DNA of 64,000 bases from Allodiplogaster sudhausi (GCA_945643635.1 CALZFC010000017.1:4199001-4263000); one strand, 5' to 3'; shown: positions 24,809 through 33,837, numbered from the stretch's first letter. Made by a program: numbers and translations. Notes: a model not told the origin generated them from the sequence alone.

Positions 24809-25334
24809 CACTGATCCTCTCGAGACTGTAATTTGCCGGCAGCCCGGACGACGTAGAGACGCGCTTGCCGACATAGCCAATGGCACTTGCATTCATGAAG
24901 CATGCCGGCATGCCGATGGGGTCTTCCTTTTTAGGTGGGAAAATTACGGATTTCGTCACTCTTCTTTTTTAAAGACTTGTATCGGATGCGCGCAATAGTC
25001 GTGGAAAGTTCGGCGTAATATTTCCTTTAGACTTTTGTAGGTAGATATTCGAACGAATTTTTAAATAAATTATAAAAAACAATTCAAATAATAATAATAA
25101 AAAAAGATTATTTTTCCCGCCAACACTAACAATTTTAATATCCTGCCAGATGCAAGCACGCGACGCGCATGCCTCTGCCGTCGGCTTCACGAGGTCGGGC
25201 GCGCAGTCGAGACGAGGAGCGAGCGGAGGGAATGGAGTCGGGTCGGCGGAAGAGGAGAAGCTGGCGAGCGAGAGGAGCGAGAGGGAGAGGAGCGAGAGCG
25301 CGCGACACTCACGCGCTTCTCTCATCTTCCTCAA
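2908..25334 (-). CDS. Secreted GH31 family alpha-glucosidase with N-terminal trefoil domain, 25 exons
   Basis: Exons (5' to 3'): 25131-25334, 24812-24926, 24575-24683, 24318-24466, 24062-24159, 23823-23910, 23554-23633, 23154-23312, 22829-22969, 22563-22682, 22172-22246, 7440-7556, 7313-7383, 6873-6981, 6575-6735, 6338-6434, 6116-6234, 5755-5868, 5400-5541, 5029-5167, 4746-4829, 4148-4320, 3782-3858, 3305-3414, 2908-3062. All phases agree and give 1,001 residues. The protein starts with a signal peptide (hydrophobic [14 protein letters not shown]) and a trefoil motif (CASRACIWQ...GMPACF). It then shows GH31 landmarks in order: [42 protein letters not shown], the nucleophile motif WIDMNE (Asp about 494), [15 protein letters not shown]...GHWLGDN (acid/base Asp about 615), [50 protein letters not shown] and [10 protein letters not shown]. 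Family knowledge: GH31 enzymes of the lysosomal glucosidase/maltase-glucoamylase type release glucose from maltose, starch or glycogen. The last exon is the least certain. No catalytic residue is missing. Confidence 0.93.
3860..4048. repeat. (ATT)n and (TA)n microsatellite in a GH31 intron
   Basis: An imperfect (ATT)n run of about 140 bp (3866-4005) is followed by (TA)n at about 4016-4048. Both lie in the intron between GH31 exons 22 and 23, directly next to the 3' splice site of exon 23. Confidence 0.9.
4322..4690. repeat. (GA)n-rich intron of the GH31 gene
   Basis: Nearly the whole 425 bp intron between exons 21 and 22 is interrupted (GA)n on the plus strand, i.e. (CT)n on the coding strand. 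Long Ser-Leu open frames here are products of the repeat and were not called as genes. Confidence 0.9.
5550..6110. repeat. (CT)n tracts in two GH31 introns
   Basis: (CT)n runs occupy about 5555-5735 and 6000-6105 on the plus strand. They fill the introns flanking the exon at 5755-5868 and therefore read (GA)n on the coding strand, the opposite of most other introns of this gene. Confidence 0.85.
7562..7750. repeat. (GA)n microsatellite next to GH31 exon 12
   Basis: Interrupted (GA)n starts 5 bp from the 3' splice site of exon 12 (7556), at the left end of the transposon-filled intron. Confidence 0.85.
7850..9295 (+). pseudogene. LINE reverse transcriptase, N-terminal and catalytic part
   Basis: The frame is open from the truncated end near 7850 through the ATG at 8037 to the insertion point at 9295. 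It begins with a Lys/Arg-rich region, followed by RT blocks: ASFDTVS-like [29 protein letters not shown], and the catalytic FADDLK. The frame is interrupted in the segment YIAY|VR by the 5.9 kb element and continues at 15196. There is no endonuclease domain, so the copy is dead on arrival. Confidence 0.85.
9340..9870. repeat. Left subterminal repeat array
   Basis: About 500 bp rich in GCAAATTTGCCA, TGCCAAGCC and AAAATGGCA motifs in both orientations. It mirrors the composition of 14500-15130 at the other end, although only the outermost 45 bp align well. Confidence 0.6.
10115..11530 (-). other. GC-rich exon-like islands inside the TA element
   Basis: Short GC-rich islands at about 10115-10190, 11060-11165 and 11410-11530 have open minus-strand frames and possible splice signals. 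The first ends [18 protein letters not shown]...GGG followed by a stop. None shows a family motif. The island at 11060-11165 resembles, in inverted orientation, the plus-strand island at 14090-14250 (shared TTCTTTGGTGGCG...GTCGATGA). They could be captured gene fragments or a decayed element gene. Confidence 0.35.
12507..12735. mobile_element. Possible small inverted-repeat element (MITE-like)
   Basis: About 230 bp bounded by imperfect inverted ends (TTTTGCACGGTGCACG... and ...GGTGCATAGTGCAAAA) with further GTGCA motifs inside. It lies within the TA element. The boundaries are approximate. Confidence 0.4.
13835..14270 (+). other. Gly-rich exon-like islands on the plus strand of the TA element
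   Basis: Two GC-rich islands, about 13835-13915 and 14090-14270, have open plus-strand frames. The second encodes a Gly/Ser-rich segment ([17 protein letters not shown]) ending at a TGA. It is an inverted relative of the island at 11060-11165. No function was recognised. Confidence 0.35.
14578..14662. repeat. 30-bp tandem repeat, about 2.5 copies
   Basis: The unit GGCTTGCCACTTTTGAAGGG plus TCAAAAATTT is repeated in tandem within the right subterminal region of the TA element. Confidence 0.75.
15196..15478 (+). pseudogene. LINE reverse transcriptase, C-terminal part
   Basis: This continues the LINE frame interrupted at 9295: [14 protein letters not shown], then LRRLYARC and LTVRREI, typical of the C-terminal region of CR1/Jockey RT proteins. 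The frame ends at TGA 15476-15478. Coding-like sequence continues in another frame to about 15640, so a frameshift is likely. Confidence 0.8.
16540..16882. repeat. DIRS inverted terminal repeat, 3' side
   Basis: Near-identical to the reverse complement of 21148-21485. It includes the segment from CGCCCCGTGCTCAGC to GGGTTCGAGTGGATT. This is the downstream terminus relative to the element's minus-strand genes. Confidence 0.9.
17008..17110. repeat. DIRS internal complementary region (ICR)
   Basis: 17008-17085 is the reverse complement of the outer left edge (about 16476-16548). 17078-17110 is the reverse complement of the outer right edge (about 21468-21499). The two parts are fused at an AAT shared by both ends, so the ICR spells the end-to-end junction of the element. 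This matches the DIRS1 design in which the ICR templates circle closure. Confidence 0.85.
17106..17960 (-). pseudogene. DIRS tyrosine recombinase
   Basis: The open segment 17170-17637 ends in the recombinase C-terminal signature: [10 protein letters not shown], then [12 protein letters not shown], then ANWA...FDRFYH with the presumed nucleophilic Tyr. The HxxR box, usually His-Ser-Thr-Arg in DIRS proteins, reads HSTW, so a catalytic Arg is replaced by Trp. The upstream part has several frame breaks. Confidence 0.8.
17976..19095 (-). pseudogene. DIRS RNase H and connecting region
   Basis: Fragments in several frames: a basic linker (18754-19095, [11 protein letters not shown]), RNase H pieces ([19 protein letters not shown], then [18 protein letters not shown] at 18324-18620), and a spacer with [12 protein letters not shown] at 17976-18275, as is usual before the recombinase of DIRS elements. 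Stops and frameshifts separate them. Confidence 0.75.
19190..19600 (-). pseudogene. DIRS reverse transcriptase
   Basis: RT motifs appear in order: [50 protein letters not shown] and the catalytic YLDD near 19215. At least two frame changes and a TGA directly after YLDD break the gene. Confidence 0.85.
19771..20420 (-). pseudogene. DIRS Gag-like protein
   Basis: Two open exons, about 20242-20420 and 19771-20122, separated by an apparent GT-AG intron. The first is Ala-rich and helical ([20 protein letters not shown]); the second is Arg/Lys-rich. The position upstream of RT suggests Gag. The start was not found; coding may extend to about 20900. Confidence 0.55.
21148..21485. repeat. DIRS inverted terminal repeat, 5' side
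   Basis: Reverse complement of 16540-16882, with one substitution distinguishing the shared short frame (CRELC against CKELC). Confidence 0.9.
23300..23530. repeat. ACATACATAC/GTAC-rich intron repeat
   Basis: The intron between GH31 exons 7 and 8 contains an imperfect ATGTACATAC-type microsatellite at about 23355-23405. Otherwise nothing was seen in it. Confidence 0.6.
23640..23812. repeat. (GA)n microsatellite in a GH31 intron
   Basis: Fills the intron between exons 6 and 7; (CT)n on the coding strand. Confidence 0.9.
24688..24806. repeat. (GA)n microsatellite in a GH31 intron
   Basis: Fills the short intron between exons 2 and 3 completely; (CT)n on the coding strand. Confidence 0.9.
25245..25334 (-). 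other. Signal peptide region of the GH31 protein
   Basis: The first about 30 codons encode a basic start ([11 protein letters not shown]) followed by a Leu/Ser hydrophobic core ending in Ala/Ser residues. This is a typical cleavable secretion signal. The ATG at 25332-25334 was chosen because it opens the frame just before this core. The core is encoded by a GA/GC-rich near-repeat, which is relevant to the duplicated copy at 48440-48725. Confidence 0.7.
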
Positions 25335-25396
25335 AGGAGCACGGAAAAACTCACGTTAGCTGGAGAAGTGTGAGAGAACGAGGGAGCCTCTATGTA

Positions 25397-26281
25397 CAGT
25401 ACCGGCCAAAAAGATACGAACACTAACATATTTTGCTATATTTTAATTCAAAGTTAACGGAACTGAATGAAATTATCAGGGTTATTTATATGTACTGTCA
25501 CACTACTAACAATAGATTATTTGTTTCATTGATTGATCGACTACAGAGCGAAAAAAATTAATAATTCGAATTACCAAGGTTTATAGGCGTTTTATAGGCG
25601 TGCTAGACAAAATGATTTATTTCTTTGATATTCAGGTAGTATATATTGGATAGATGGTTGATATGTATAGTACGACATCTCTACGATAAGTTTTTGGCCT
25701 AATTATTATAAAATCATATTCCGTTACATGTTGCCTGCCTTCAGATCGAGATTCATTCAGTTGGCCTTAGATGCACAAGGTTTAGCATGATAAAATCGAT
25801 CATTTACTGCTATGCCTAGAATATTAATTATGTCCAAATATTCGCATTTAATCACTGAACAAATTCAAATGGTTAATTAAGCTGCGGAAATTAGCTGCTA
25901 ACTATTTGTGCACACTTTGAACACCGCTGTCAACTTTGGCCCGCAGCGCAAAAGTGCAAAAAGTTATGCTGTGCATGGGTCCGTGGTTGGAAAAAATCTT
26001 ATCGCAGAGATGTCGTATATTAAATATCAACCATCTATCCAATATAAACTACCTGTATATCAAAGAAATAAATCATTTTGTCTAGCACGCCTTTAAATGT
26101 GCAACCTTGGTAATTCGAATTATTGATTTTTTTTCGCTCTGTAGTCGATCAATGAAAGCAATAATCTATTGTTAGTAGTGTGACAGTACATATAAATAAC
26201 CCTGAAAATTTCATTCAGTTCCGTTAACTTTGAAGTAAAATATAGCAAAATATGTTAGTGTTCGTATCTTTTTGGCCGGTA

Positions 26282-26284
<3 letters not shown>
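25397..26284. mobile_element. Tc1/mariner-like inverted-repeat element (888 bp)
   Basis: Both ends read CAGTACCGGCCAAAAAGATA inward and are flanked by TA (25395-25396 and 26285-26286). The inverted repeats are long, about 280 bp each, and include GTGACAGTACATATAAATAA and AATCATTTTGTCTAGCACGC. The centre (about 25690-26000) shows only broken coding potential, so it is non-autonomous. It sits 62 bp upstream of the GH31 start codon and so occupies the promoter-proximal region. Its right end abuts an (AT)n run. Confidence 0.88.

Positions 26285-26327
<43 letters not shown>
26285..26327. repeat. (AT)n microsatellite
   Basis: A pure alternating TA run directly adjoining the right TA duplication of the Tc1-like element. 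Confidence 0.9.
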
Positions 26328-26329
26328 AA

Positions 26330-27075
26330 GAAAATCATAAATAATATAAGAAAGCAATCCAGATTTGAAAAAAAAGAATTTTAATCATGCCGATCAATAA
26401 GTAATTCTTTTAGAATGGTGTATCCAACATTTAAAAAATAATTTCGAATTTTGATTTGTATTTCGGTCACGAAATAGTCCAAGTTGAATTTACGGAGTGA
26501 AAACTTGCAAGGCAAGGAAAAAACCAGTTACAACTCAATAATGGACATTTACAGTTAAAAGAAACTTTTTAAAGGCTAATCAAGGTACTGACATGGGGCT
26601 AAGAATGTTAAAATGAACATGTTAACACTGATATCAGCTGACATTGAGAGAACCGAGTAAAGGTCACTTTGGAGGAACTTCCAAGAGAGAAAGGGAGGAG
26701 ACAACTGTTGGCCAGGGTTATCATCGTGGTCCCCATTTCCTGCTGCTCGTCCTTCTTCCGCTCTCTCTCTATCCCCCTCTCTTTCTCTCTCTCCCTCTCT
26801 CTATCTCTCTCTGTCTATCTCTTTCTCTTTCTATCTCTCGTATTAACCTTCAAACTGGCAAATTAAGTGCATATGCGCTGATCCGTTTGCAAAAGCAAAA
26901 TGATACAGTTCGATTTAAACCCGAGCACAGCACAGAGGACAAGCGATTATGGGACGGCAGATATTCCTATAGCGAGAGGGAGAGATGGTGAGAGAGGGAG
27001 AAAGAGAAAGAGTTGGAATGAGAGAGAGGGTGAAAGAGGGAAGGAGACAGAGAGAGAGAGAGAGAGAGGAGGGAG

Positions 27076-27109
<34 letters not shown>

Positions 27110-28346
27110 GAGGGAGGGAGGAGGGAGGGATGAGGAAGAGAGTGGCATGGTTTCAAATTTAAAAGGGTTGCACTTTTTCTACCCTTTTCTCACTTTTTCC
27201 CTCCCTTATTCAGGTTTATCAGCAGGTTTTCAATGATGAAACAAGATAATATACATATGCATGCCTCTATATACTCTCTCTTTCGCTCTCACTTTCTTCG
27301 CCTCTCTCTTTCGCTTTCTTTTGCATAGCCTCTCTCTTATCTTCCCAAATTATTGTATTTTTCAAAGCACTATTGAATTTCAAGTCTCACATGGTATCAG
27401 AGATGGAAGTTTAATTAGTTTTTCTTCAAAAATTTTCGTGTCTTGTGTTACAACCATTCGACGAATAAAAAAAAACCCAAACTGTTTCTTTCACTTCGAC
27501 TGTATCTTTTTTCTCTCACCCCCTCTTTTTTATCATTCTAATTCTCTCATCCTCTCACTCACTTAATATTTCTTTCTCCTCTCCCTCTCATTCTCTTTCT
27601 AATTCTCTCTCTTTCTCTTTGCACTCAACAGGTAAATGCTAATTTGGGCAGGGGAGAGTTGGAGGTAGACAGAGAGAGAAACATTGAGACGGAGAGAGAA
27701 ACAGAAATAAATATATTAACGCAGTTAAAAAGAGTAAAAACATAGAAAAAAAAGATTTCGGAGCCTTGAAAATGTGATACTGTAATGTTTTGAAAATCGG
27801 GCCGAGCCCAAAATTCTATAGCCCGGAAAACTACGGGCCGGGCCGGGCCGGCCTAAAGATGTCTCTGTCTAGGAACGGGCATACAAAAGAAGAGAAGCTG
27901 TAGCTGACCATGAGATAGATACTGAGTGAGAGATTACCCTCGTGTCAATAGCCTGATCTTTATCCTCAAAAAAGTGACACTGTACTACCGCGGCAGATTT
28001 AATAATTATTAAAGAACATTTATTCTTCCACAGACGAATAAAATTTTATTTCAGGAGAAAATGAACCGTATGTACGGTTCATTCTTTTTATTATATATAC
28101 ATAACTATAGATATCTCGTTAAACATTTCTTTGAGGAGTACTGGACAGGCAAAAAGTAATAAATGGGACATGAAAAAAGAGAATAGCATGAGATTGGGCT
28201 GTTCCCATCACTCCGGCATAGACGAGAAGCTAATGTTTTCCATTCTAATCGCTTTAATTCTTCTTCCTCCGTATCGCTTTCGCTCTCTGCTCTCTCTCGC
28301 TCTTTATTTCTCTCCTCTCTTTCTCTCTATCTCTCTCTCCTCTCTG

Positions 28347-28388
<42 letters not shown>

Positions 28389-29190
28389 CCTATAACGCTC
28401 ACTATTAAAAACATGTGTATCTCTTACGCTCACTCCTTTAGATCTATTCCTTACTTCCCACTGATAACAGCGCTCACGGAAAACTCATTTATGGTGGAAA
28501 CTCTTTAAGTGATAAGGCTGAGAAAGTGGGTGATTAACAGTTCGCACCCGCCGTTTATTAGATTTTTTGTTCGTTCTTTCTAGATTCATTCAAAGAAATT
28601 AAGCAAAAACAAGAAAAAATTTTGTCCACTAATCCATACACTAAATACACTAATCCTGCATGCTAGTCTTAATGATGCACGAAATTCAACTGTAATCAAT
28701 CTACATACATATGTACATAGATATTTGAATTCTACTGGCCATTGTTGTAGCTCCAAAACACATGTATTCATTCCATTGAGTCAGGCAAAAAAAGTGCGAA
28801 TTGAAGATTGAGTTTTTGGCTCATTTAAAGAGTGCAATTGCGAGCTGATTCGTTAATGATTATGGCTTATGAGAATGCTAAATCAGCCTCAAAATACCCA
28901 ATTTGCTACAAGCCATCATGCATAAGGGTCAAAACTTGTTGACAGATTGTTCGAGAAAGTAGAGATCATCATGCATAAATTCCTTTGTGAGAATGCGAAA
29001 TCAGCCTAATTGTCAGAAATACCCAGTTTGCAACAGGCCTTCAACATTAGAGTTAAACCTAGTTGAGAGTGTTCTAGAAAGCAGCGATCATTTAAGGAAA
29101 CAAACGTAAATAAATGTAAGAAAAATGTACAAATAAATGTAAATAGTTATTTATCTTCGAAAAAATTATATGCAATGCTGTTCCTTTTCT
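26330..29190. other. Repeat-rich region without a convincing gene
   Basis: Holds (CT)n at about 26755-26850, (GA)n at 26975-27130 and (CT)n at 27270-27620 and 28290-28390. It also holds a GGGCCGGGCC-rich patch at 27830-27855. Two stretches with open plus-strand frames (26640-26750 and 26855-26965) could be exons of the gene at 29197-31183, but nothing ties them to it. A diverged repeat at 28860-29100 contains GAATGC(T/G)AAATCAGCCT twice and reappears at 54410-54530. Confidence 0.5.
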
Positions 29191-29196
29191 TTGCAG

Positions 29197-29756
29197 TGAT
29201 TTCTGGATTGAAGAGCAAGTGAGTGTCTCCTTCTTTCTTGTTCTTTTCTTCTTTCATCTCGTATCTTTCGTCTGCTCCCTCAACTGTTCTCTCGCTCTAC
29301 AAAGAGAAGACTGAGCAATTTGAGATCTATTTTTTCTTAGATTTGCTCTTGATTGATCGTTGAATGTCACCTTCTTCTCTCTAGAAGGGGCGACTGATTG
29401 CCTGATGGTCGGTGATGACCACGGAGGAGAATCCGACAACCCCTTCTTCGTTCCTGGCCTCAACTCACCTCCTCCTATGCTGCCCCCAACATCACCATCA
29501 AAACGGAAGACAACAGCTCACATCCCGCGATATACATATCCCTCCAAGTCAGTGCTACGCCCTTTTCATGAGAGATCGGTGATCCGATTGTTGTTGACTC
29601 TCTTCACAGCCACTCCAATTTTAATATTCCTTTTTCTTTCATTAATTGTTATTATTTGTTGCTCTTGCGAGAAATTGCACCGGTTCGCGTTTCAGCCCAC
29701 CAACCACTCTTCTCACCTACAAACATACATATCTTTGTCTTGGTTCCTGTCTTTTG

Positions 29757-29794
<38 letters not shown>

Positions 29795-31183
29795 ATCTGC
29801 CTCTGCCTTTGTCAAGTCTCTATCTCTGTTCGTCTGTATCTCTCTCTCTTTCCCTCTCTCACTAGCCAAGGGAGTATGCCATTCGTGACATGACCCAGTC
29901 CATGTGTTGCTTGGCCTGATCGCGTTCGGGAATGGCATTGCGGCTCGCGAGAGCATGCAGAGGGTGGAGGGTGCAGAGTGCGAGAGACAATGGAACAGGG
30001 AGGAACAGAAGAGAGAGAAAGAGAAAGAGAGAGACTGAGAGAGAGAGACTGAGAGAGAGAGACTGAGGCCGTTATAGAGGCGGGTCCAGGCAGAGCTGAG
30101 ATCGCGAGCAGTCGCTTACAATTAGTCGGCATCATTGCTGTTGCTCTGCCAAAAGAAGGATATCATCCGAGATCACTACGCTCGGATAGCCGGCGACCGT
30201 CAACACCTTTCTAACCAGGCTCTGACCACTCCTCTGAAGACTCTCCCCCCCCTCCCGATCAAATACCGTAGGCAGAGAACATCATGTCTCCTCCGGCCGA
30301 CAGAGAAAAGTGATCGACGCGAAACGACGAAGGATTGAAGAAGAGTCGTGCGCAGCGGCGACTGAAAGAATACACGAAGAAGCAGAAGATCGAGCGGCTC
30401 ATGAGAGACAACAACGTCCTCAAGGAGGTTCTCTTGACAACTTGTCAATTCATTTTCCCACCTTACAATTAATATAAGGAAGCAGCAGCTATTTATACCA
30501 ATCAAAATATATACATATGTTTTAATTCTACAATTTGAAAATTAATTTTTCCCGCTCTCATGCTCATGGTCAGGAGATACGTTGCTAGAAGGAGCAATTG
30601 ACGCAGGCAGCAGCTTCGGCGCCAACATGGTCAAAATTGAGAAGGTCAAGCATTCCTTCCTCTTGGCAACTTCCTAACTTTTTTCCTGCCCTAGTATAAG
30701 GAGCACAAAGGCAGCAACTGTTTAAAACAATCAATATATATGTATATATATATAAGTCTAAATAGTAAAATTTAAAAAAAAATTAATTTTTTTTCCGTTC
30801 TCATTGCCAGGAGATACGCTGCCACAAGACTCAGAGCAGCGGGCGCAGGCAGCTTCGGACGTCTCCTCCATCGTCAGTGTATTGTCTCTTTCTCTCTAAT
30901 CTCGCTCTCCTCTCACACCGCTCTATCTCTTTCTTTCCTTTTCTCTTAAACATGTAGTACATATCTCTCATTCGATCCTTCAATGTCTCTCTCACTCTCA
31001 TTTTTCCTTCTTTTTCTTTCTCTCACTCTTTTTCACTCTCCCTCTCTCTTTTCACTGTCGGCCTCGATAGGCCCGGATTCAACGACAAGTTCGATCTCGA
31101 CGACAAACAAAGACCCTTCTTCTTCAACTACTTTCGACTCCCGACCTGAACTGTGTTTCAACACGAAACGAGAAACGCGATAA
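29197..31183 (+). CDS. Probable multi-exon gene with a bZIP-like basic segment, structure uncertain
   Basis: Candidate exons are 29197-29218, about 29385-29580, about 30270-30429, 30594-30650, about 30812-30873 and about 31071-31183, each with plausible splice signals. The second encodes a Pro/Ser-rich segment with SKRKTTAHIPRYTYPSK. The third ends in a basic, helical stretch, KKSRAQRRLKEYTKKQKIER followed by LMRDNNVLKE, which resembles the C/EBP-type bZIP basic region plus the start of a zipper. The two following exons are a tandem duplicate pair (both start GAGATACG). I could not join the exons in one frame, so the model is tentative and a pseudogene is possible. Confidence 0.35.
29758..30066. 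repeat. (CT)n and (GA)n microsatellites
   Basis: (CT)n at 29758-29795 and 29835-29860 is followed by (GA)n at 30008-30066, within the putative intron of the bZIP-like gene. Confidence 0.85.
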
Positions 31184-31189
31184 GAATTT

Positions 31190-31510
31190 ATATTCTTATA
31201 TGAGAAGCAATCAAAATACCTTAACACACAAACACAAGCCCGCAGGCAACAATAAATAGACACGAAACTCCTCGACCTGCCGCTCCTTGCGGCCACCCGA
31301 CCAAACAGTGACTTAGAGATATGCTAAGTCACTACTAAAACATGAGATTCTAAACTATAAAAGTACATCTAAAACGAGTCTATCATATGGTAAAAACACT
31401 AAAATAAAGAAAGTCAAATGGGTCAGAGGGGAGGGCACAATCCCTCCGACATCCCCCCGTCCTCACTAGCGACGTCCCGGCGCGTAGTTGTCGTTGTGGA
31501 GGGTACGATA
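31190..31510. other. Downstream flank of the Gag-protease gene
   Basis: AT-rich and non-coding. It contains a 10-bp perfect inverted repeat AGTGACTTAG...CTAAGTCACT at about 31309-31335. No long terminal repeat shared with the other side of the Gag-protease gene was seen. Confidence 0.5.
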
Positions 31511-33263
31511 CTACGAGTTACCGTATCCTCCTCGGCCTCGACTGTCCCTTCCGTATCCTCGGTAGACTCCAGCTCCTCGTCCGTAGTCGATGTCGCCTCT
31601 GAAGAATCCACGGACCCGTCCTCGCGTCCTCTCTTGTGGTCCTTCCTTCGCACGATGTTCGGCATCATTCACTGAGTGAGAAGAGTCCTTCTCTCTCTTC
31701 TCGACAACTCTATTCTTCCACTCAACATTCCTACCCATTCCTGGCCTCTCATTTCGGAATCCCTTCTGATTTTTTTTTCTCGCAATTCTCTTCTTCCGGG
31801 TGGGACAGATTCTCCATCCATGGCCCAGTCCACTACACTCGAAACACTTCTTCCAGGGAGGGAACTTTCTTTCACACCCTGCACTCTCACACACCGATCC
31901 ATTTTCTCGTTTCTTGAGTCTCTCGTACCTCTCCAATAGTTCTTCACACTCATTCACCACTTGTTCAACTGACTTCACACTGCTAGACTCGGGTACATCT
32001 ACAGTAATCAATTTTAGGTCCAACTCCTCAATAACATCTGCCTGGCATGCTACTTCTTTGCCTTTTGTCTTTTCCCTGTCATCACCACGCAATTTGAACA
32101 GACACTCCAAACCCCATGCAGCGATGACATTTTGTCCTAACAAGATCTCTCTCGCCTCTTCAACTGCATACACTCCAATCTTCTTTTCAACTCCTTCTAT
32201 CTGCACGCTCACTACCGCCTTCTTACCTATCTCCATGCGACCACCCGCGGCTTCAAAGATCTCTTCCTCTATCTCTACTCTCTCAACATCTCCTTTCTTC
32301 TCGACTTCTCGCATCACTTCTGTTGGCACTACAGTTATCTCGACACCCGTGTCAATAATCGCTGTCACTTTCACACCATTGATCTGCGCTTCTATCTGTG
32401 GAAGAGGTGCCCAGAAGTCATCACCCTTCTGCTCGCCCACTCTGTCTCTCTGCACTCTCCTCACCAAGAAGTTTCTTCTCTGCACCTCCTCTCGTGGCTG
32501 CGGACAGTTAAACTGCATGTGTCCTGTCTGCTGGCAGTTGTAGCAGACACCCGAAAATTTCCCCAGTGGTACGGTATTCGCATTATTCCTACTGTAGTCC
32601 ACGCGCGCTTCTGCATTCTCGTTCTCTCTCTCACTTTTCACATGCTGCGCCGGCTGAGCATTGTCAGGTAGAGCACTCGCTGGCTGGGAGTTGAATGGCT
32701 GATTATTGATTGGTTGGGAGACCGCTTGTCGGTTACTCCATGGCTGCACGTTGTTCGAATTTGAGAATGTCTGCCTGTTCCAAGGCATCCTTCCCTGCTG
32801 ATCTGTTCGGATGGAGAAGAATGGTCTTCCCCTCTCTGCGTCATTCTCCCTTCTATTCGTTCCTCCACCCGTGTTTTCTCTTCCTCCACTTTCGGACATT
32901 TCTGCTTGCTGTTCGCTCCTTCTATCTCCCCTTGCAAATGGCGCCCCCCTACGCTCTACTATCTCCATTCTACTGCTTGCAAAGTTGTTCAAAATGCAAA
33001 TACAATTTTCCATCTTCACTGACTCGGCTGTGGTTTTCTCGCCCCAGCTGTTCCAGTTCTTCGCGCGCCTTCTCAACTTCGCCCTTGTCATCTTCGTCTC
33101 CATCGCCTTCTCCCAGCAGTTCTTCTTCATTCCTGATCGAGCCGTTCGTCACCTCTTCGTTTTCCTGTCTCGCCAACAGCGTCTCCTCGTCCATCTTTCT
33201 CCTCTCTTCTCTTCTCTGCTTTTCTGCAATAATTTCGTCATCTGTCATTCTTGAAAGTCCCAT
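31511..33263 (-). CDS. Retroelement Gag-protease polyprotein with two zinc knuckles and RGG tail, no reverse transcriptase
   Basis: Two overlapping frames. The first, 33263-32970, is a charged coiled-coil segment like the N-terminus of a Gag and ends TAG. The second is open down to 31511 (539 residues from 33130). It contains a Gln/Asn-rich region and a CCHC knuckle, CYNCQQTGHMQFNC (about residue 197). A retropepsin-type aspartic protease follows, with active site AIIDTGVEITVVP and ILLGQNVI. Then come a second CCHC knuckle, CFECSGLGHGWRIC, and a C-terminal RGG-box tail (RGRVRGFFRGD...RGRGGYGNS). Gypsy-like Gag-PR proteins normally run into RT; here the frame ends after the RGG tail. It may be an atypical LTR element or a domesticated Gag-PR gene. 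The frame change near 32970 lies at the TAG. Confidence 0.75.
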
Positions 33264-33613
33264 TTTCGGTTAATTACTGCGATAAATTCACGCGCCGTGC
33301 ACTCTTAATATCCAATTAGCACTTCAATCAGCATAGAATAAGTACTCGCAATAATAAAATCCTCGTCCTGTTCAGGTCAGTACTTCTCGTCTTCGTTCGG
33401 AATCAAACCGCGAATCAAATTCTTCTTCGTCTCTTGTCTCGAAAGATTCGGCAAACACTCTACTTTCGATTGGAACACTCTACTTTCTATTGGAATCAAA
33501 CCAAATAGTCGTTACTTGGAATCAAACCAAGATAAAAAATATTTCCTTTGCTTTTACTGGGATGCCTCTTACTTGGAGTTTTTTTCCTGCCGTGAGAACA
33601 ATGAATTTTGAAG
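33264..33613. other. Upstream flank of the Gag-protease gene
   Basis: Contains short direct repeats GGAACACTCTACTTTC (twice) and GGAATCAAACC (several times) between about 33400 and 33535. These could be remains of a terminal repeat, but no partner copy was found on the other side. Confidence 0.4.
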
Positions 33614-33784
33614 GAATCTTTCGGTGAGAGCGGATTACCCTGTCGAAATGGGATATAACGAGCACATCGAAGTCGTCGTACGTTGCGATGCCATTGAAGC
33701 AAGTGCGGCGCGCTCGAACTGCAAAGTTCAGCTCTCAGTGAGATCGAAGGAACTACAGCCGAATCCGCTTGTAAGGGACATAGA

Positions 33785-33837
<53 letters not shown>

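Noticed and set aside
25150..25426. Arg/Glu-rich plus-strand frames over the GH31 first exon
   Set aside because: The minus strand carries the signal peptide and trefoil start joined in phase to 24 further exons.
31800..33273. Long open plus-strand frames of 247, 187 and 147 codons
   Set aside because: They lie antisense to the Gag-protease frame, which has zinc-knuckle and protease motifs; the plus-strand translations are Ser/Phe-rich with no motif.
31190..33540. Complete LTR retrotransposon around the Gag-protease gene
   Set aside because: No matching terminal repeats could be found on the two sides, and no RT or integrase is present.
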